DNA of 24,149 nt from Cylindrodendrum hubeiense (lineage: Eukaryota; Ascomycota; Sordariomycetes; Hypocreales; Nectriaceae). A program made the position numbers and the translations under genes. The DNA lies in contig JAANBB010000535.1 of the NCBI GenBank assembly GCA_014621425.1, positions 1 through 24,149 on the forward strand, in the 5' to 3' direction. The notes beneath the pieces were generated by a model. That model worked only from the letters and a program-made list of their open reading frames with translations. It was not told the origin of the DNA and made no database searches. Below are positions 9,482-18,748 of the stretch, one piece after another (position 1 is the first letter of the stretch; each line of letters starts with the position of its first letter).

Positions 9482-10604
9482 TGGTCCGTCCCGACCGTCC
9501 GGGTTTCAATCAGTTGGCCTCCCCCGTTTCTCGTTGAGGTTCTGCGAGGCCGTTGACGGGCCGGAAGCTTGTCCTGGTTGTGTTAATCGCGACCTTGGCA
9601 TCGTGTCTCGGCGCTGTCGTTTTGCAAGTGACGCCGCGCCACGCCTACCCCGTGCAAACTACGGAGCAGTCAGCCCCCGGTTCGGCTACCGAAGTGTCTC
9701 TTTGGCTGGTGTAATAATTAGTCCGTGTAGTAGAAAAACACCCGCGCAGCCCGTCCGTCCCACGAGGCGTGGCGTTGTGATCGTCGATCTTATTCATACG
9801 GTGCACCGGGGGGCTCGTACAGTGCGCGGTGCTGCTACTCCTTCACCACCACGGGGTAACCTGACTTGTCTTCTGTCGACTGACCGAGCAGGGCCTTATT
9901 CAAACCTCACCCAAACCAGTCTCCTGGTGCTTCCAGCCGACCGATTCTAACGAGTTCTCAAATCAAGCGTACTCTCTAAATCTTCGACAAACTCGTCGCG
10001 AGAACCACCGCCACCCCCACCAGCAATCGTTGACGTCGCCTCCTCCTTTCCCGATCGCTGTTCCCCCAATCAACCGCGCGACACGCACATACGCCCTCGC
10101 AGAAAACGGCCAAGACTCTCGGCGCCCAGCCTGCCATCATCCATCCATCCCCCACTTGAGTCAAGTCTGGCCTGGTCTGGCGGACTTGGGTCCTAGCCGC
10201 AGCACGTTCCACGAATCCGAACCATCCTCTCGGCCTGCATTTGTTTCCGACGCGCCCGTCATCTCGCAATCGACTCGTGCCCTGAGCCAGCCCACGATCT
10301 TCGCCCTCTAAGGCCCATAACGGGTTAATCGCTATTACTCAGTTCACTTCGAAACTTACGTCGAACTATTGCAACTCTCTCGCCGACCCGTATCCCCCAT
10401 CCGAAACCGCGACGAGCCGAATCGAGTTCAGTCGGGTCGCCCCGATTCCAGCATCAACCGAAGGCTCCCAACGCATATCACTCCTGATCGATTCCCTCAT
10501 GGCGACTGTCTAGTCGAGGGACAGACCCCCCGACTTGCAGATCGCCGTCACCCGCGGCTGGCCGCTTCGTTGCGTGTCTGATTGATCCCCGGCCGGCCGC
10601 AATC
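9482..10604 (+). promoter_or_regulatory. Probable long palH leader, ATG-free, with a minimal uORF
   Basis: No ATG occurs on the plus strand from 9482 to 10498, while CAT (ATG on the other strand) occurs 14-15 times in the same stretch. The first ATG is 10499-10501, which opens a four-residue ORF (MATV, stop TAG 10511-10513) ending 91 nt before the palH ATG. The sequence is pyrimidine- and CCA-rich, as in fungal leaders. Further GCCARG cores lie at 9594-9599 (reverse) and 10109-10114. The transcription start cannot be placed from sequence alone. Confidence 0.5.
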
Positions 10605-12890
10605 ATGGACGCCAACCAGCTGGTGACCGCGACCCTCACTGCCGCGCTTCCCGCTCTGTGCACGACGACAATATGGCCCGGCGCCGGCGTCATGACCTGG
10701 GGATCCGACGGTGCTCAGGTTCCTCTCGTTGAAGCCATCATCTATCAAGCGCCCTGCGCGACCAGCCTCCATGCCCGAGGCGACACGTCGCTGTCCGTGG
10801 CCAGCGACAGCAGTCTCACCCAGCACGACTCTGCCGACAGCAACGTCAAATTCTCCGACTTCCGCGACCCCTTCTACGCCTCAACTTTTCCGATATGTTA
10901 TGCCCTCGCCGCGACCACCGTAACGGCCTACATGCTCGTCATCATGCTCTTCGTCACCCCTCGGTCCTTTCTTGACGGAGGCATTGTCTACCTCGGCCGG
11001 CGAGGCGGCTTTACTCACAGCTCAGGCACCGGCATCAGCATCGGTGGCCGTCCGTGGCTACAAAAGGTGGCCGCGCTGACGGTGGCCATCTCGCTCACCG
11101 TAGCGAGCGTGGATACGTTCAATGTCGCACAAAATCAGTATACGTGGGGCATTCAAAATGCGAAGGAATTGCAGGATGAGATCATGGGCAGCACCGAACT
11201 CAAAGTCATCCGCCTTGTTTCCGATACCTTCTTGTGGCTTGCCCAGGCCCAAACCTTGATCCGCCTCTTCCCTCGACAACGCGAAAAGATCATCATCAAA
11301 TGGGTCGCCTTCGCCCTCATTATTCTCGACCTCATCTTCAGCGCTCTCAACAGCTTCCAGTACTCGGAGAACGGAATCAACTCTACAGTACGGCCCAAGA
11401 ATTTCGTCCATCCTGTCCCCGCTCTCAGCTATCTTTTTCAGCTAGCGCTGGGGGTTTTATACGCCGCCTGGGTCCTTTACTACGCCATAATGAAGAAGCG
11501 ATATGCCTTCTATCATCCTTTTATGAAAAACATATTCTTGGTGGCCATCATCTCTATCATGTCCATCGTGATCCCCATCGTCTTCTTCATCCTCGATATT
11601 TCAAAGCCCGACTTCACCGGATGGGGAGACTACGTGAGATGGGTTGGTGCTGCAGCAGCCAGTGTTGTGGTGTGGGAGTGGGTGGAAAGGATAGAGGCTT
11701 TGGAGCGGGAGGAAAAGAAGGATGGAATTCTGGGACGAGAAGTGTTTGATGGCGACGACATACTTGAAGTCGACGCCTCTGAGTTTCCATGGCTCCGGAA
11801 TCGAAAGAATCGAAAGGGAGGGAGCCCCAGCGGCGGCAACACTCGTGAGCGACAGCAGGTGTCAACATCTATGGCGAATGGATGGGTCAACATGTCTGCC
11901 ATAACCAACAGGTATCGGGGGTTAAGCAGTGATGCCCCTGAGGCTGCGGCTGTGGCACCTACACAGCGGAGCATGGGCACCATACTACGGCCACCAATCT
12001 GGCCGGCAAGACCAGCTCCCGCAGTCACGCCCATCAGTCGAACAGATACTGCCAGCGCGGCAAGCACAGTCTATGCCGTACGGTACCAACCACCATCAGA
12101 GGCCACGACCAGGACGCCCGATCCACCACCACAGCAGAGCGCGGTGGACCTCACACGACCAAACAGCAATCCACAAACCCAGTCAAACAATGACGATGTG
12201 TCTCCGTGGACCCAGACCTCTACCTCTCCGCAAAATGGACATGCCGTAGCGCCTGCGAACGGGCGATCGGCAGATCTGGAGGCCAATGGCACAGCGCAAA
12301 GCCAGGATGGCTGGCGGAGTCTCACCTTTGCCAACCCAGTATTCCGCAACTCGAGCGAAGAGGCAACCAACGAGGTGCCTCAGACCCAGCAGAGTTCGAC
12401 GCCCGAGCCCAATGCGACGGGTAGATGGGATTTGCGAGCTCGTCTCGAGGATTTCGCGGCGAACCAGGCCGACAAACTCCGTGAACGGATGCGAACTGCA
12501 CCCAATACAGAGACCCTCCCCGTGACGGTGATTCCTGCGCCTGCCAGGCGAGGAGCTGCGCTACAGCAAGTTCTAGAAGAAGAGGAGTTGATCACAGCGG
12601 AGCATTCGCCGTCAGGGGGGTTGGGGGGCAACAGTAACAGCAGCTCGTCTAGGGATGCATCTGGAGAGATGGCGCAGCTAGACAGGAGCAGAAGCACATT
12701 TTCGAACAGCCAGTACGGGGAGCCGGCGATTCCGCCGAACAACCCACCGCTGTGGCGTGGCGTTCAGTCGCGGATGATCTACGAGGATGGGTACTACTCA
12801 GACGACGATGTCGGCTCAGTTTCAGAGACATCTTCTGTAGATCACCGACGACAAGACTCGGACTCGTCGAGACCATCGCGGGTGCCCTGA
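10605..12890 (+). CDS. palH: pH-response regulator PalH/Rim21, seven-helix ambient-pH sensor
   Basis: A single 761-residue exon. PalH is the plasma-membrane sensor of the fungal Pal/Rim pathway: at alkaline pH it signals through the arrestin-like PalF and ESCRT components to proteolytic activation of PacC. The sequence shows an N-terminal region of about 90 residues with few charges, then seven hydrophobic segments at roughly 95-117, 152-172, 205-222, 232-250, 273-293, 309-330 and 345-361. Family landmarks are DPFYASTFPICYALAATT, TPRSFLDGG, GGRPWLQKVAALTVAISLT, DTFLWLAQAQTLIRLFPRQR and, just after the last helix, EREEKKDGILGREVFDGDD. The tail (365-761) is long, Ser/Thr/Pro/Gln-rich and predicted cytosolic, the region that binds PalF in Aspergillus nidulans. 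It ends with a Trp/Tyr-containing patch (PPLWRGVQSRMIYEDGYYSDDD) trimmed by a Ser/Asp/Arg-rich end. The ATG context (ATCATGG) is good, and it is the second ATG after a 1-kb ATG-free leader. Confidence 0.96.
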   Translation: MDANQLVTATLTAALPALCTTTIWPGAGVMTWGSDGAQVPLVEAIIYQAPCATSLHARGDTSLSVASDSSLTQHDSADSNVKFSDFRDPFYASTFPICYALAATTVTAYMLVIMLFVTPRSFLDGGIVYLGRRGGFTHSSGTGISIGGRPWLQKVAALTVAISLTVASVDTFNVAQNQYTWGIQNAKELQDEIMGSTELKVIRLVSDTFLWLAQAQTLIRLFPRQREKIIIKWVAFALIILDLIFSALNSFQYSENGINSTVRPKNFVHPVPALSYLFQLALGVLYAAWVLYYAIMKKRYAFYHPFMKNIFLVAIISIMSIVIPIVFFILDISKPDFTGWGDYVRWVGAAAASVVVWEWVERIEALEREEKKDGILGREVFDGDDILEVDASEFPWLRNRKNRKGGSPSGGNTRERQQVSTSMANGWVNMSAITNRYRGLSSDAPEAAAVAPTQRSMGTILRPPIWPARPAPAVTPISRTDTASAASTVYAVRYQPPSEATTRTPDPPPQQSAVDLTRPNSNPQTQSNNDDVSPWTQTSTSPQNGHAVAPANGRSADLEANGTAQSQDGWRSLTFANPVFRNSSEEATNEVPQTQQSSTPEPNATGRWDLRARLEDFAANQADKLRERMRTAPNTETLPVTVIPAPARRGAALQQVLEEEELITAEHSPSGGLGGNSNSSSSRDASGEMAQLDRSRSTFSNSQYGEPAIPPNNPPLWRGVQSRMIYEDGYYSDDDVGSVSETSSVDHRRQDSDSSRPSRVP

Positions 12891-13497
12891 GCGCATACGC
12901 CAAGGGGAGTGATTTCTGTACAGTTTAGTTTGCATCTAGCGAGGCGTTGATTGCTTGTTTAGCATAAAAGGAACCCTAAGAAGGGGTGGGCTGGTGGAGC
13001 GTTGCGAACAAAGATACCCTGGGGTGAGCATGAACCATGGGGAGGATTATTGACATCAGTTACGGAGCACAATAGATATGTTTGGCGTTTAGGTATGCAA
13101 CATTGCTGGGATGATTTGGCTTAGAGAGAAAGCAGTATGTCCATAGACTTGCTGGGTATAGTGTGCCTTTGTAGGCCATGAAATAGGAAGAGAAGTTTTG
13201 CATTTGCACGTGCTAGACCAGTTGTCACGGTTCGTTCGTGTGATGGGGCTTGTAGGAGATGTTAACGGGATGTGTTTTCACAGCAAAGTGATGCGGGTGA
13301 GGTTGCTAATCCCTTGGTGGAGGCAGCGTCTGGAGTTTACACAGGGTGTAGCTGTGGAATATGAGAGTCCGGCACGATACATCAAGAGATCGAACCATGT
13401 AAGCCGTTCGTTTGCTTGGCTATTTTCCCATGATGCTATCTACTATATCTCCAACTCTCCCTAGACATGACGTACGTCCCTCTTACACGGTACTCGG

Positions 13498-13563
13498 ACA
13501 TGGTACACGATATATCGTACATGGTACATGGCGCATCGTACATTGACATGGTACATGTCGCAT
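13498..13563. repeat. Imperfect ACATGGTAC repeats with inverted symmetry
   Basis: ACATGGTAC recurs at 13498, 13519 and 13546, in units that also share CGTAC and GCGCAT or GTCGCAT. The last copy is an inverted repeat, GACATG-GTA-CATGTC (13545-13559). A perfect palindrome GACGTACGTC lies just upstream at 13469-13478. Confidence 0.7.
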
Positions 13564-14049
13564 GGGAATCAATCGACGGTATAAAGACCAAGCCAATAAG
13601 TGCCGCCAAGCGAAGGGGAGATATCCGCATTACCGAGAGAACCGGCTGAGATGAGCTGGCGTGGGCCGATGGTGATGCGGTTCGTACCAGATACTCTTAG
13701 CCATCTGGCCGACAAGAGAGGCGAGGCCTAGGCCCGGGCCAACAAAGTCGTTCGTTATTGGTTCACATGCGAACCAGGGAGCGAGAGCGAGCGCTGGATT
13801 GACGAGAGGAGCTGAAGAGAGATTATGTCCGCCTGACCCCCACTGGTCGGCTACGCCTTCGCCTTACATTGGCACATACTGCGTGCGTACGTAGTGGTTC
13901 TAGGTCAGCTTAGGGGAAACAAAACGTCTGTCAAGTATTGAGGAGTATCGCATGCGGCTAATTGTTGTGAATGTCGGGAATACCTAGGTAGAAAGGAGAT
14001 AACTACAGGACTCGGGGCCAGGCGAAACCAAGGGCACGCTGAAGAGCGT

Positions 14050-14158
14050 AGGTGCCTACCTAGGTAGGTAGGTAGGTAGGTGGTAGGTAGTAGGTAAGCA
14101 GGCACCTAGATACCTACCTTACCTACTTTAGGTAGATAGGTAGGTACCTACCTAGGTA
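14050..14158. repeat. TAGG/CCTA low-complexity block with hairpin potential
   Basis: GGTA units run in tandem on the left (about 14062-14095), and CCTA-containing units alternate with GGTA on the right (14104-14158). AGGTGCCT at 14050-14057 is complementary to AGGCACCT at 14100-14107, so the whole block can fold back on itself. A single related CCTAGGTA lies nearby at about 13983. Confidence 0.85.
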
Positions 14159-14858
14159 CTGGCGAAATGATTTGGTCATAGCCCAGTACGAATTACTCCC
14201 TTGAGGACCGAGACCGAGCATTCCGAGCGAGTGCCCTGGCGTCCATTCCAATCGACACAGGGGCCTACCCAGGGCATTTACAGCGGGTGATCCCCCGAGG
14301 GCACCCACTGGGAACCCCGCCACAGTGGCACAGAGGCATGACCTCACCGCGGTTGGGTTGGGCGGCTGGACCGTGACCAATTCTGAGGCAGGGAAAGTAC
14401 GGACGGAGTACAGAGTACAGAGTACCTGCCGGCCCAATCTCGAAAATTCGAATCAGGAAGAAAGGGGGAAGGGACGGATGGGCCACTAATAATGCGAATG
14501 GGATACACAGACTGCACAAGTCACTAATTACTCTCCCACCAGGCCGACGATGGCCTCTAATTTCCTGCCGGGTACCGCCTGGGCACCCGCGGACGTCCAA
14601 TGTGGCTCTCGAAACCGCCCCGCGGGTTGCCGAGGCCGACGCTGGACAAAACGGCCAGATTTTCGACTCGTCTGTCGAGCCTCGAGCCTCCTTTCTCCCA
14701 GCTTCTCTCGCCAAACTCAATACGCGTGTGCAGTGTGCAGGGTCCCCGCTTGACGCACAAAACAGACCGTCACTTAACCTTGGACGCATTTTTCTCTCCT
14801 CAACTCGTACAATTTCCTCCTTGTCCCATCGTCAATCAACCTCTCACTCCGTCGCCCG

Positions 14859-14885
14859 CACACACACACACTCTCTCTCTCACAC
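14859..14885. repeat. CA then CT dinucleotide microsatellite
   Basis: A short CA run (to 14870) is followed directly by CT repeats, then CT/CAC-rich sequence continues to about 14930. It lies in the ATG-free presumed leader or promoter of the ceramide synthase. Confidence 0.85.
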
Positions 14886-14963
14886 GCGCTCTCACAACGC
14901 GCTCTCTCACTCCTCTCCCCTTCCAATCAGAGCGCCGCCACCCGCTCGAAACCCCAGCTCAGT

Positions 14964-14999
14964 CCACCCAACCCGCCCAATCCGCCCAATTCACCCAAT
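14964..14999 (+). promoter_or_regulatory. Four 9-bp repeats carrying three CCAAT boxes
   Basis: The units are CCACCCAAC, CCGCCCAAT, CCGCCCAAT and TCACCCAAT. Three CCAAT pentamers lie at 14977-14981, 14986-14990 and 14995-14999, spaced nine bases apart and about 400 bp before the ceramide synthase ATG. CCAAT is the site of the fungal CCAAT-binding (Hap) complex. Use of the sites is inferred. Confidence 0.4.
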
Positions 15000-15397
15000 C
15001 ACCAGCCGTTTCGCTGCTGACCCCCGTTGCCTCCACTCCCCCGCGACTTTTCAGTGCTGCGGACTCCGCCAAGCGGGAAAGGGGCTTGAAAAAGAGACGT
15101 GACGGGACGGGATCAAGCTATCCATCCCTTTCGCCTTGTCAGCTGCCGTGAGATCCCTCGACCTCTCTATCCTTTGTCAGCACTCTCCTCTTCGAAACTT
15201 CTTCATCTGTTCCAGTTCTCTCCCACACTCGGGAACGCCAGGTGGTACCAGGAAATCCGGAACGGCGTGCTTTGGTGCAGAAAGGAGACACCAAGGTACA
15301 AGAAGAATACCTGGACGAGACCAACGCGCCAGCACGGCACGCGACGAACACCCACAATCTTCGCCCGACGCTACGTTGGACGCCCGGCTTCTTCTGT

Positions 15398-16875
15398 ATG
15401 GCATCGAAACGAACCACCAGAAGCTCATCCCGCAAATCCGCAGGCATGACCGACTCCGAACCCTTCCCCGCGCTCAGCTCGGCGGCGGAACAGCTGCAGC
15501 ACGTCAACGGCAACGGCACCACCAACGGCACCGCCTCCGGTGCCCATGCCCATGCTGCCGACGGAGCCGCTCGGCGGCGACGCAAGAGCAGCGTTCTCGG
15601 CGGCGAGATTCGTGCCGGTGATACGGGAGCGCCTGCTATGGCATCGAGCCGTGTCAGTCTCGATGCCAATGATGACAGCGTCCAGGTATGTCTATTCAAC
15701 ATCTCCTATTCTCCTCTACTAACCACCGTCTCTTCCCTCAGTATGCTAATAAACAAAAGCGCATCTCCAAGCGTCGCCGTACCCGCGGTTTCTTCGCCCG
15801 CACCCGCCAGCTCATGATCAAGCGAACCTCGGTCCTTCCCGCCGTCATCATACTCCTCTTCCTCGCCGCATACGCAGTCAACCCCTCCGAGTCGAACCCG
15901 ATCCACCGCTTCATCTTCCTCTCTTACAAGATTCCTCAAGATGACCCCAGCGTCCCGGCCCAGTACGGCAAGGGCCTCTGGGATATCGCCTTCGTCTCCT
16001 TCTACACCGTTGTCCTCTCCTTCACCCGCGAGTTCATCATGCAGGAGATGCTCAAGCCCCTTGCTCGCTATTGCGGCCTCAGCCGCGGCAAGCATGCCCG
16101 GTTCATGGAGCAGATGTACACTGCCATCTACTTTGGAGTCCTCGGCCCCGCCGGCCTCTGGGTCATGAGCCTCACTCCCGTCTGGTACTTCAACACGGCC
16201 GGTATGTATGAGGGCTTCCCCCACACGACCCACCTCGCGCCCGTCAAGTTCTACTACCTCCTCGAGGCTGCCTACTGGGCCCAACAGGCCATCGTCCTCG
16301 TCCTCGGCATGGAGAAGCCCCGCAAGGACTTCAAGGAGCTTGTCGGTCACCACATTGTCAGCCTGTCCCTCATCGCCCTCAGCTACCGTTTCCACTTCAC
16401 CTACATCGGCCTGGCCGTCTACGTCACCCACGACATCAGCGACTTCTTCCTGGCCACCTCGAAGACGCTCAACTACCTCGACTCCTCCCTCACGGGCCCT
16501 TACTTTGTTCTCTTCATGGGCGTCTGGATTTATCTCCGCCATTACATCAACCTCAAGATCATCTGGTCCCTCTTCACTGAGTTCGAGACCATCGGTCCCT
16601 TTGAGATGGACTGGGAGGCGGGGCAGTTCAAGTGCCGCCTTGCACAGGTCATCACCTCGACCCTGCTCTCGTCCCTCCAGGCTCTGAATCTGTTCTGGCT
16701 CTTCTACATCAGCCGCATCGCCTATCGCTTCGCCTTCCAGAACCAGCTCGATGACGATCGCTCCGAGGACGAGGATGAGGAGGAAGAGACTCCGATGCCC
16801 GAGCCCAAGGCCAACGGCGAGACCAATGGTCCCACCAACGGCACTGCTGTCCAGAATGGCAACCTCAAGAACTAG
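15398..16875 (+). CDS. LAG1: Ceramide synthase, LAG1/LAC1 family (TLC domain)
   Basis: Exons 15398-15685 and 15742-16875 encode 473 residues. Ceramide synthases N-acylate dihydrosphingosine or phytosphingosine with acyl-CoA in the endoplasmic reticulum membrane. The N-terminus is disordered with a basic RRRRK patch, followed by a second basic stretch (QKRISKRRRTRGF) and a first helix at about VLPAVIILLFLAAYAV. The TLC domain follows with its Lag1 motif: the His pair H299-H300 in GHHIVSLSLIALSYRFHFT and HDISD at 326-330, the residues needed for catalysis in this family. At least six further hydrophobic segments are visible. The tail is acidic (DDDRSEDEDEEEE), as in other fungal ceramide synthases. 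ATG 15398 is the first ATG after a nearly 800-bp ATG-free stretch, but its context is weak (TGTATGG); an in-frame ATG at 15446 (MTDSEPFP) would give 457 residues. Filamentous fungi usually have two paralogues (BarA and LagA types), and I cannot say which this is. Confidence 0.95.
15686..15741 (+). other. Ceramide synthase intron (56 nt)
   Basis: Donor GTATGT, branch point ACTAAC at 15718-15723 and acceptor CTCAG ending at 15741, all in phase 0. A second in-frame acceptor AAAAG ends at 15759 and would remove six more residues (YANKQK). The first is preferred because it is the nearest AG at a normal distance (19 nt) from the branch point. Confidence 0.85.
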
Positions 16876-17569
16876 ATTACGGATGTATCACAGGGACTTG
16901 ACTAAAAAGGAGAAATTGCAAAGCTGAATGACGTGGCAGACGAGCAAGTCTCTTGAAGTTGGATGAATTGAAGAGAGGGGAAAGAGAGGATGGATTTAGC
17001 CATTGGGACGACTTAATGGGATTATCATAATAATGACGACAATCAGGGAACCGGAATCGGAGGTGGTTGCATTCTGACTGTCAGCATCTGGGGGAAAATG
17101 GTGTTCATCAAACCAAATTGGAGGGGGTTCTTCACACTCGCTTTTTTCAATGCCGGCATGCGGGAGTTCCGAGGGGGAGCAGGATACCGGACTAATGAGG
17201 GTGTTGTGCTGCGGCGAAGGCGACGGGCATGTTTTGCTGTGTCTGGTCGAAGAGAGAAATGTCTCGCCAGGACAGGCACTTGGAACTTGGAGCTTGGAAG
17301 CACAAGAGAAGAGAGACTTGGTCTGACAAGGGCTGTGACAGAAGCCAAGTTCGAAAGGGGAGCCGGGTTATCCAGCACAGAGAGAGTCGTCTTTTCCAAG
17401 CCGGACCACGTACGCCCCTGGGACATGCAGCCAAGTTATACATGAGCAAGACACGGCGGCGTCATGGCATCGGACGGACACGGGGCCTTTCTACCCCCCG
17501 GCCATGTACTTCGGCGCTATCAAATACTTTCGTGTACTATCATCCCTTGATCTTTATACGAACATTTTA

Positions 17570-17615
17570 ATACTACTGTTACTACTGTTTCTACTTTTAC
17601 TATCGTTATTACTGT
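17570..17615. repeat. TACTACTG-like low-complexity stretch
   Basis: About 46 bp of imperfect ACT/TACTGT units (TACTACTGTTACTACTGTTT and variants). No function is apparent. Confidence 0.7.
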
Positions 17616-17636
17616 TCACATGACCTTGTTTGGTCC

Positions 17637-17655
17637 CACACACACACACACACAC
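17637..17655. repeat. CA dinucleotide microsatellite
   Basis: About nine uninterrupted CA units. Confidence 0.9.
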
Positions 17656-18271
17656 CGTTCCCCTCGCCGACACCCACATATCTCCACCTCACGGCGATCC
17701 ACACATGTCAAGCCCAAAGGCTTCTTCTATATAAAGAAAGAGAACAGGTCTCTCACATGTCACGCATCTCCACAAAAGAACCACCCATATCAAACAGGGG
17801 GAAAAGCCCATGTTCGTTATCCGAAGACGTCACTCACCAACAATGGTATTGTCACAATCTCCTCCACCGTTCCCCGCGGCAAGCCACCAGCGGCAGCGCC
17901 AACCGCGGCATCCGCATAGTGACACGAGAAAAAAAGAACCCCAAAGACGCACCCAAGTAAACAAACACCCCCCGGCATTCACTCCGAACCTAACCCGTGC
18001 ATCCGCATGTACACCCCCCTCCCCTTGCATTGCGGGCGCCCTGCGGAGTCGCCCTCTTTTTCTTCGTTTTTTTGTCCCACCCCCGAAGGCCTAGATTTGC
18101 GTGTCGTTTGCATGTTTCGCAGCTACGCGTCAGCCGATACGAGCAACAAACATGCCGTCTCATTGACAACGCCCACCCCCTGTCCACACGGGCGAGGAAA
18201 CACTGGGGAAGACGTCACCCTAAAAAAAGAAGTCGGCATCCCATAGAGTTTCCACTTTCGGATGCACTGTC

Positions 18272-18293
18272 GGGGGGAGGGGGGGAGTGGGGG
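18272..18293 (+). other. G-rich tract with G-quadruplex potential
   Basis: Runs of six, seven and five G are separated by one and three bases. The central run can be split, so the tract fits the four-run G-quadruplex pattern. The complementary strand would be C-rich. No gene overlaps it. Confidence 0.6.
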
Positions 18294-18685
18294 AGTGGCC
18301 TAAGTGATATGCCATCCAAAACCCGGCGCGGTTTTGCTTGTTCGCCGCCAACGCCGCCGCAGGCCTCCGGTGAGGCGCAAATCCCGGGATCCGGGATGGC
18401 GGGTCTAGGTCTGGATCTGTATCTGTGTGGAGCACGAACAAGGGGATGCGGATGGGCAAGTTGGCAACACAGCGCTGAGTCTTGTGTCAAGAAGACGCCA
18501 AAGAACAATGCACCACGCACAATGCGACGCTACGTCCGGAACACTCCGGAATGCCCATGTCAACATTAGCGTTGTGACGCGCACGAAACCCCCTTGCCCG
18601 AGTCAGTCCAGACCGATGGAAGCCCTTCCTGGAGCAAAACTAATTAGTTGGTTAAAACCACGTCGTGGGTAGTAAGTAGTAGTGC

Positions 18686-18748
18686 GCAACGAGCTATGAG
18701 CAACGAGCTATGAGCAACGAGCTATGAGCAACGAGCTTCGAGCAACGA
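18686..18748. repeat. 14-bp tandem repeat, four and a half copies
   Basis: Units GCAACGAGCTATGA start at 18686, 18700 and 18714. A fourth with two changes (GCAACGAGCTTCGA) starts at 18728, followed by a partial fifth. The first three units are identical, so the array is recent. It is not in a recognised gene. Confidence 0.92.

Larger units (their letters stand above)
12891..15397. other. palH-ceramide synthase spacer
   Basis: No gene is supported in these 2.5 kb. The stretch holds the palH 3' flank, a set of ACATGGTAC repeats (13498-13563), a TAGG/CCTA repeat block (14050-14158), a CA/CT microsatellite (14859-14885) and a CCCAAT array (14964-14999). From 14602 to 15397 there is no plus-strand ATG, consistent with a promoter plus transcribed leader for the ceramide synthase that ends exactly at its first ATG. 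Confidence 0.5.

Noticed and set aside
9414..9950. 178-codon plus-strand ORF upstream of palH
   Set aside because: It starts with ATG, but the product is rich in Pro, Arg and Cys with no recognisable domain. The frame lies mostly in the presumed palH leader, and a GC-rich spacer easily gives such an open frame.
10030..10581. Long upstream ORFs in the palH leader (93 and 70 codons)
   Set aside because: Both begin with TTG and contain no ATG at their starts. The only real upstream ATG near palH is at 10499.
13387..13398. tRNA B-box-like sequence on the minus strand
   Set aside because: GGTTCGATCTC is near the consensus, but there is no matching A box, and no acceptor or anticodon stem can be drawn.
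15706..16542. 278-codon minus-strand ORF opposite the ceramide synthase
   Set aside because: It is the antisense shadow of a GC3-rich coding exon. Its Glu/Gly/Val-rich product has no family features, while the plus strand carries a complete TLC domain.
17043..17426. 127-codon minus-strand ORF after the ceramide synthase
   Set aside because: It overlaps an equally open plus-strand frame, has no recognisable motif, and lies in the likely 3' UTR of the ceramide synthase.
17997..18569. 190-codon plus-strand ORF in the large spacer
   Set aside because: Low-complexity product rich in Pro, Arg, Cys and His that crosses a G-rich tract. No domain and no supporting splice or leader signals.
18686..18748. 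CRISPR-like array
   Set aside because: Direct 14-bp tandem units with no spacers, in a eukaryotic genome. It is a minisatellite.
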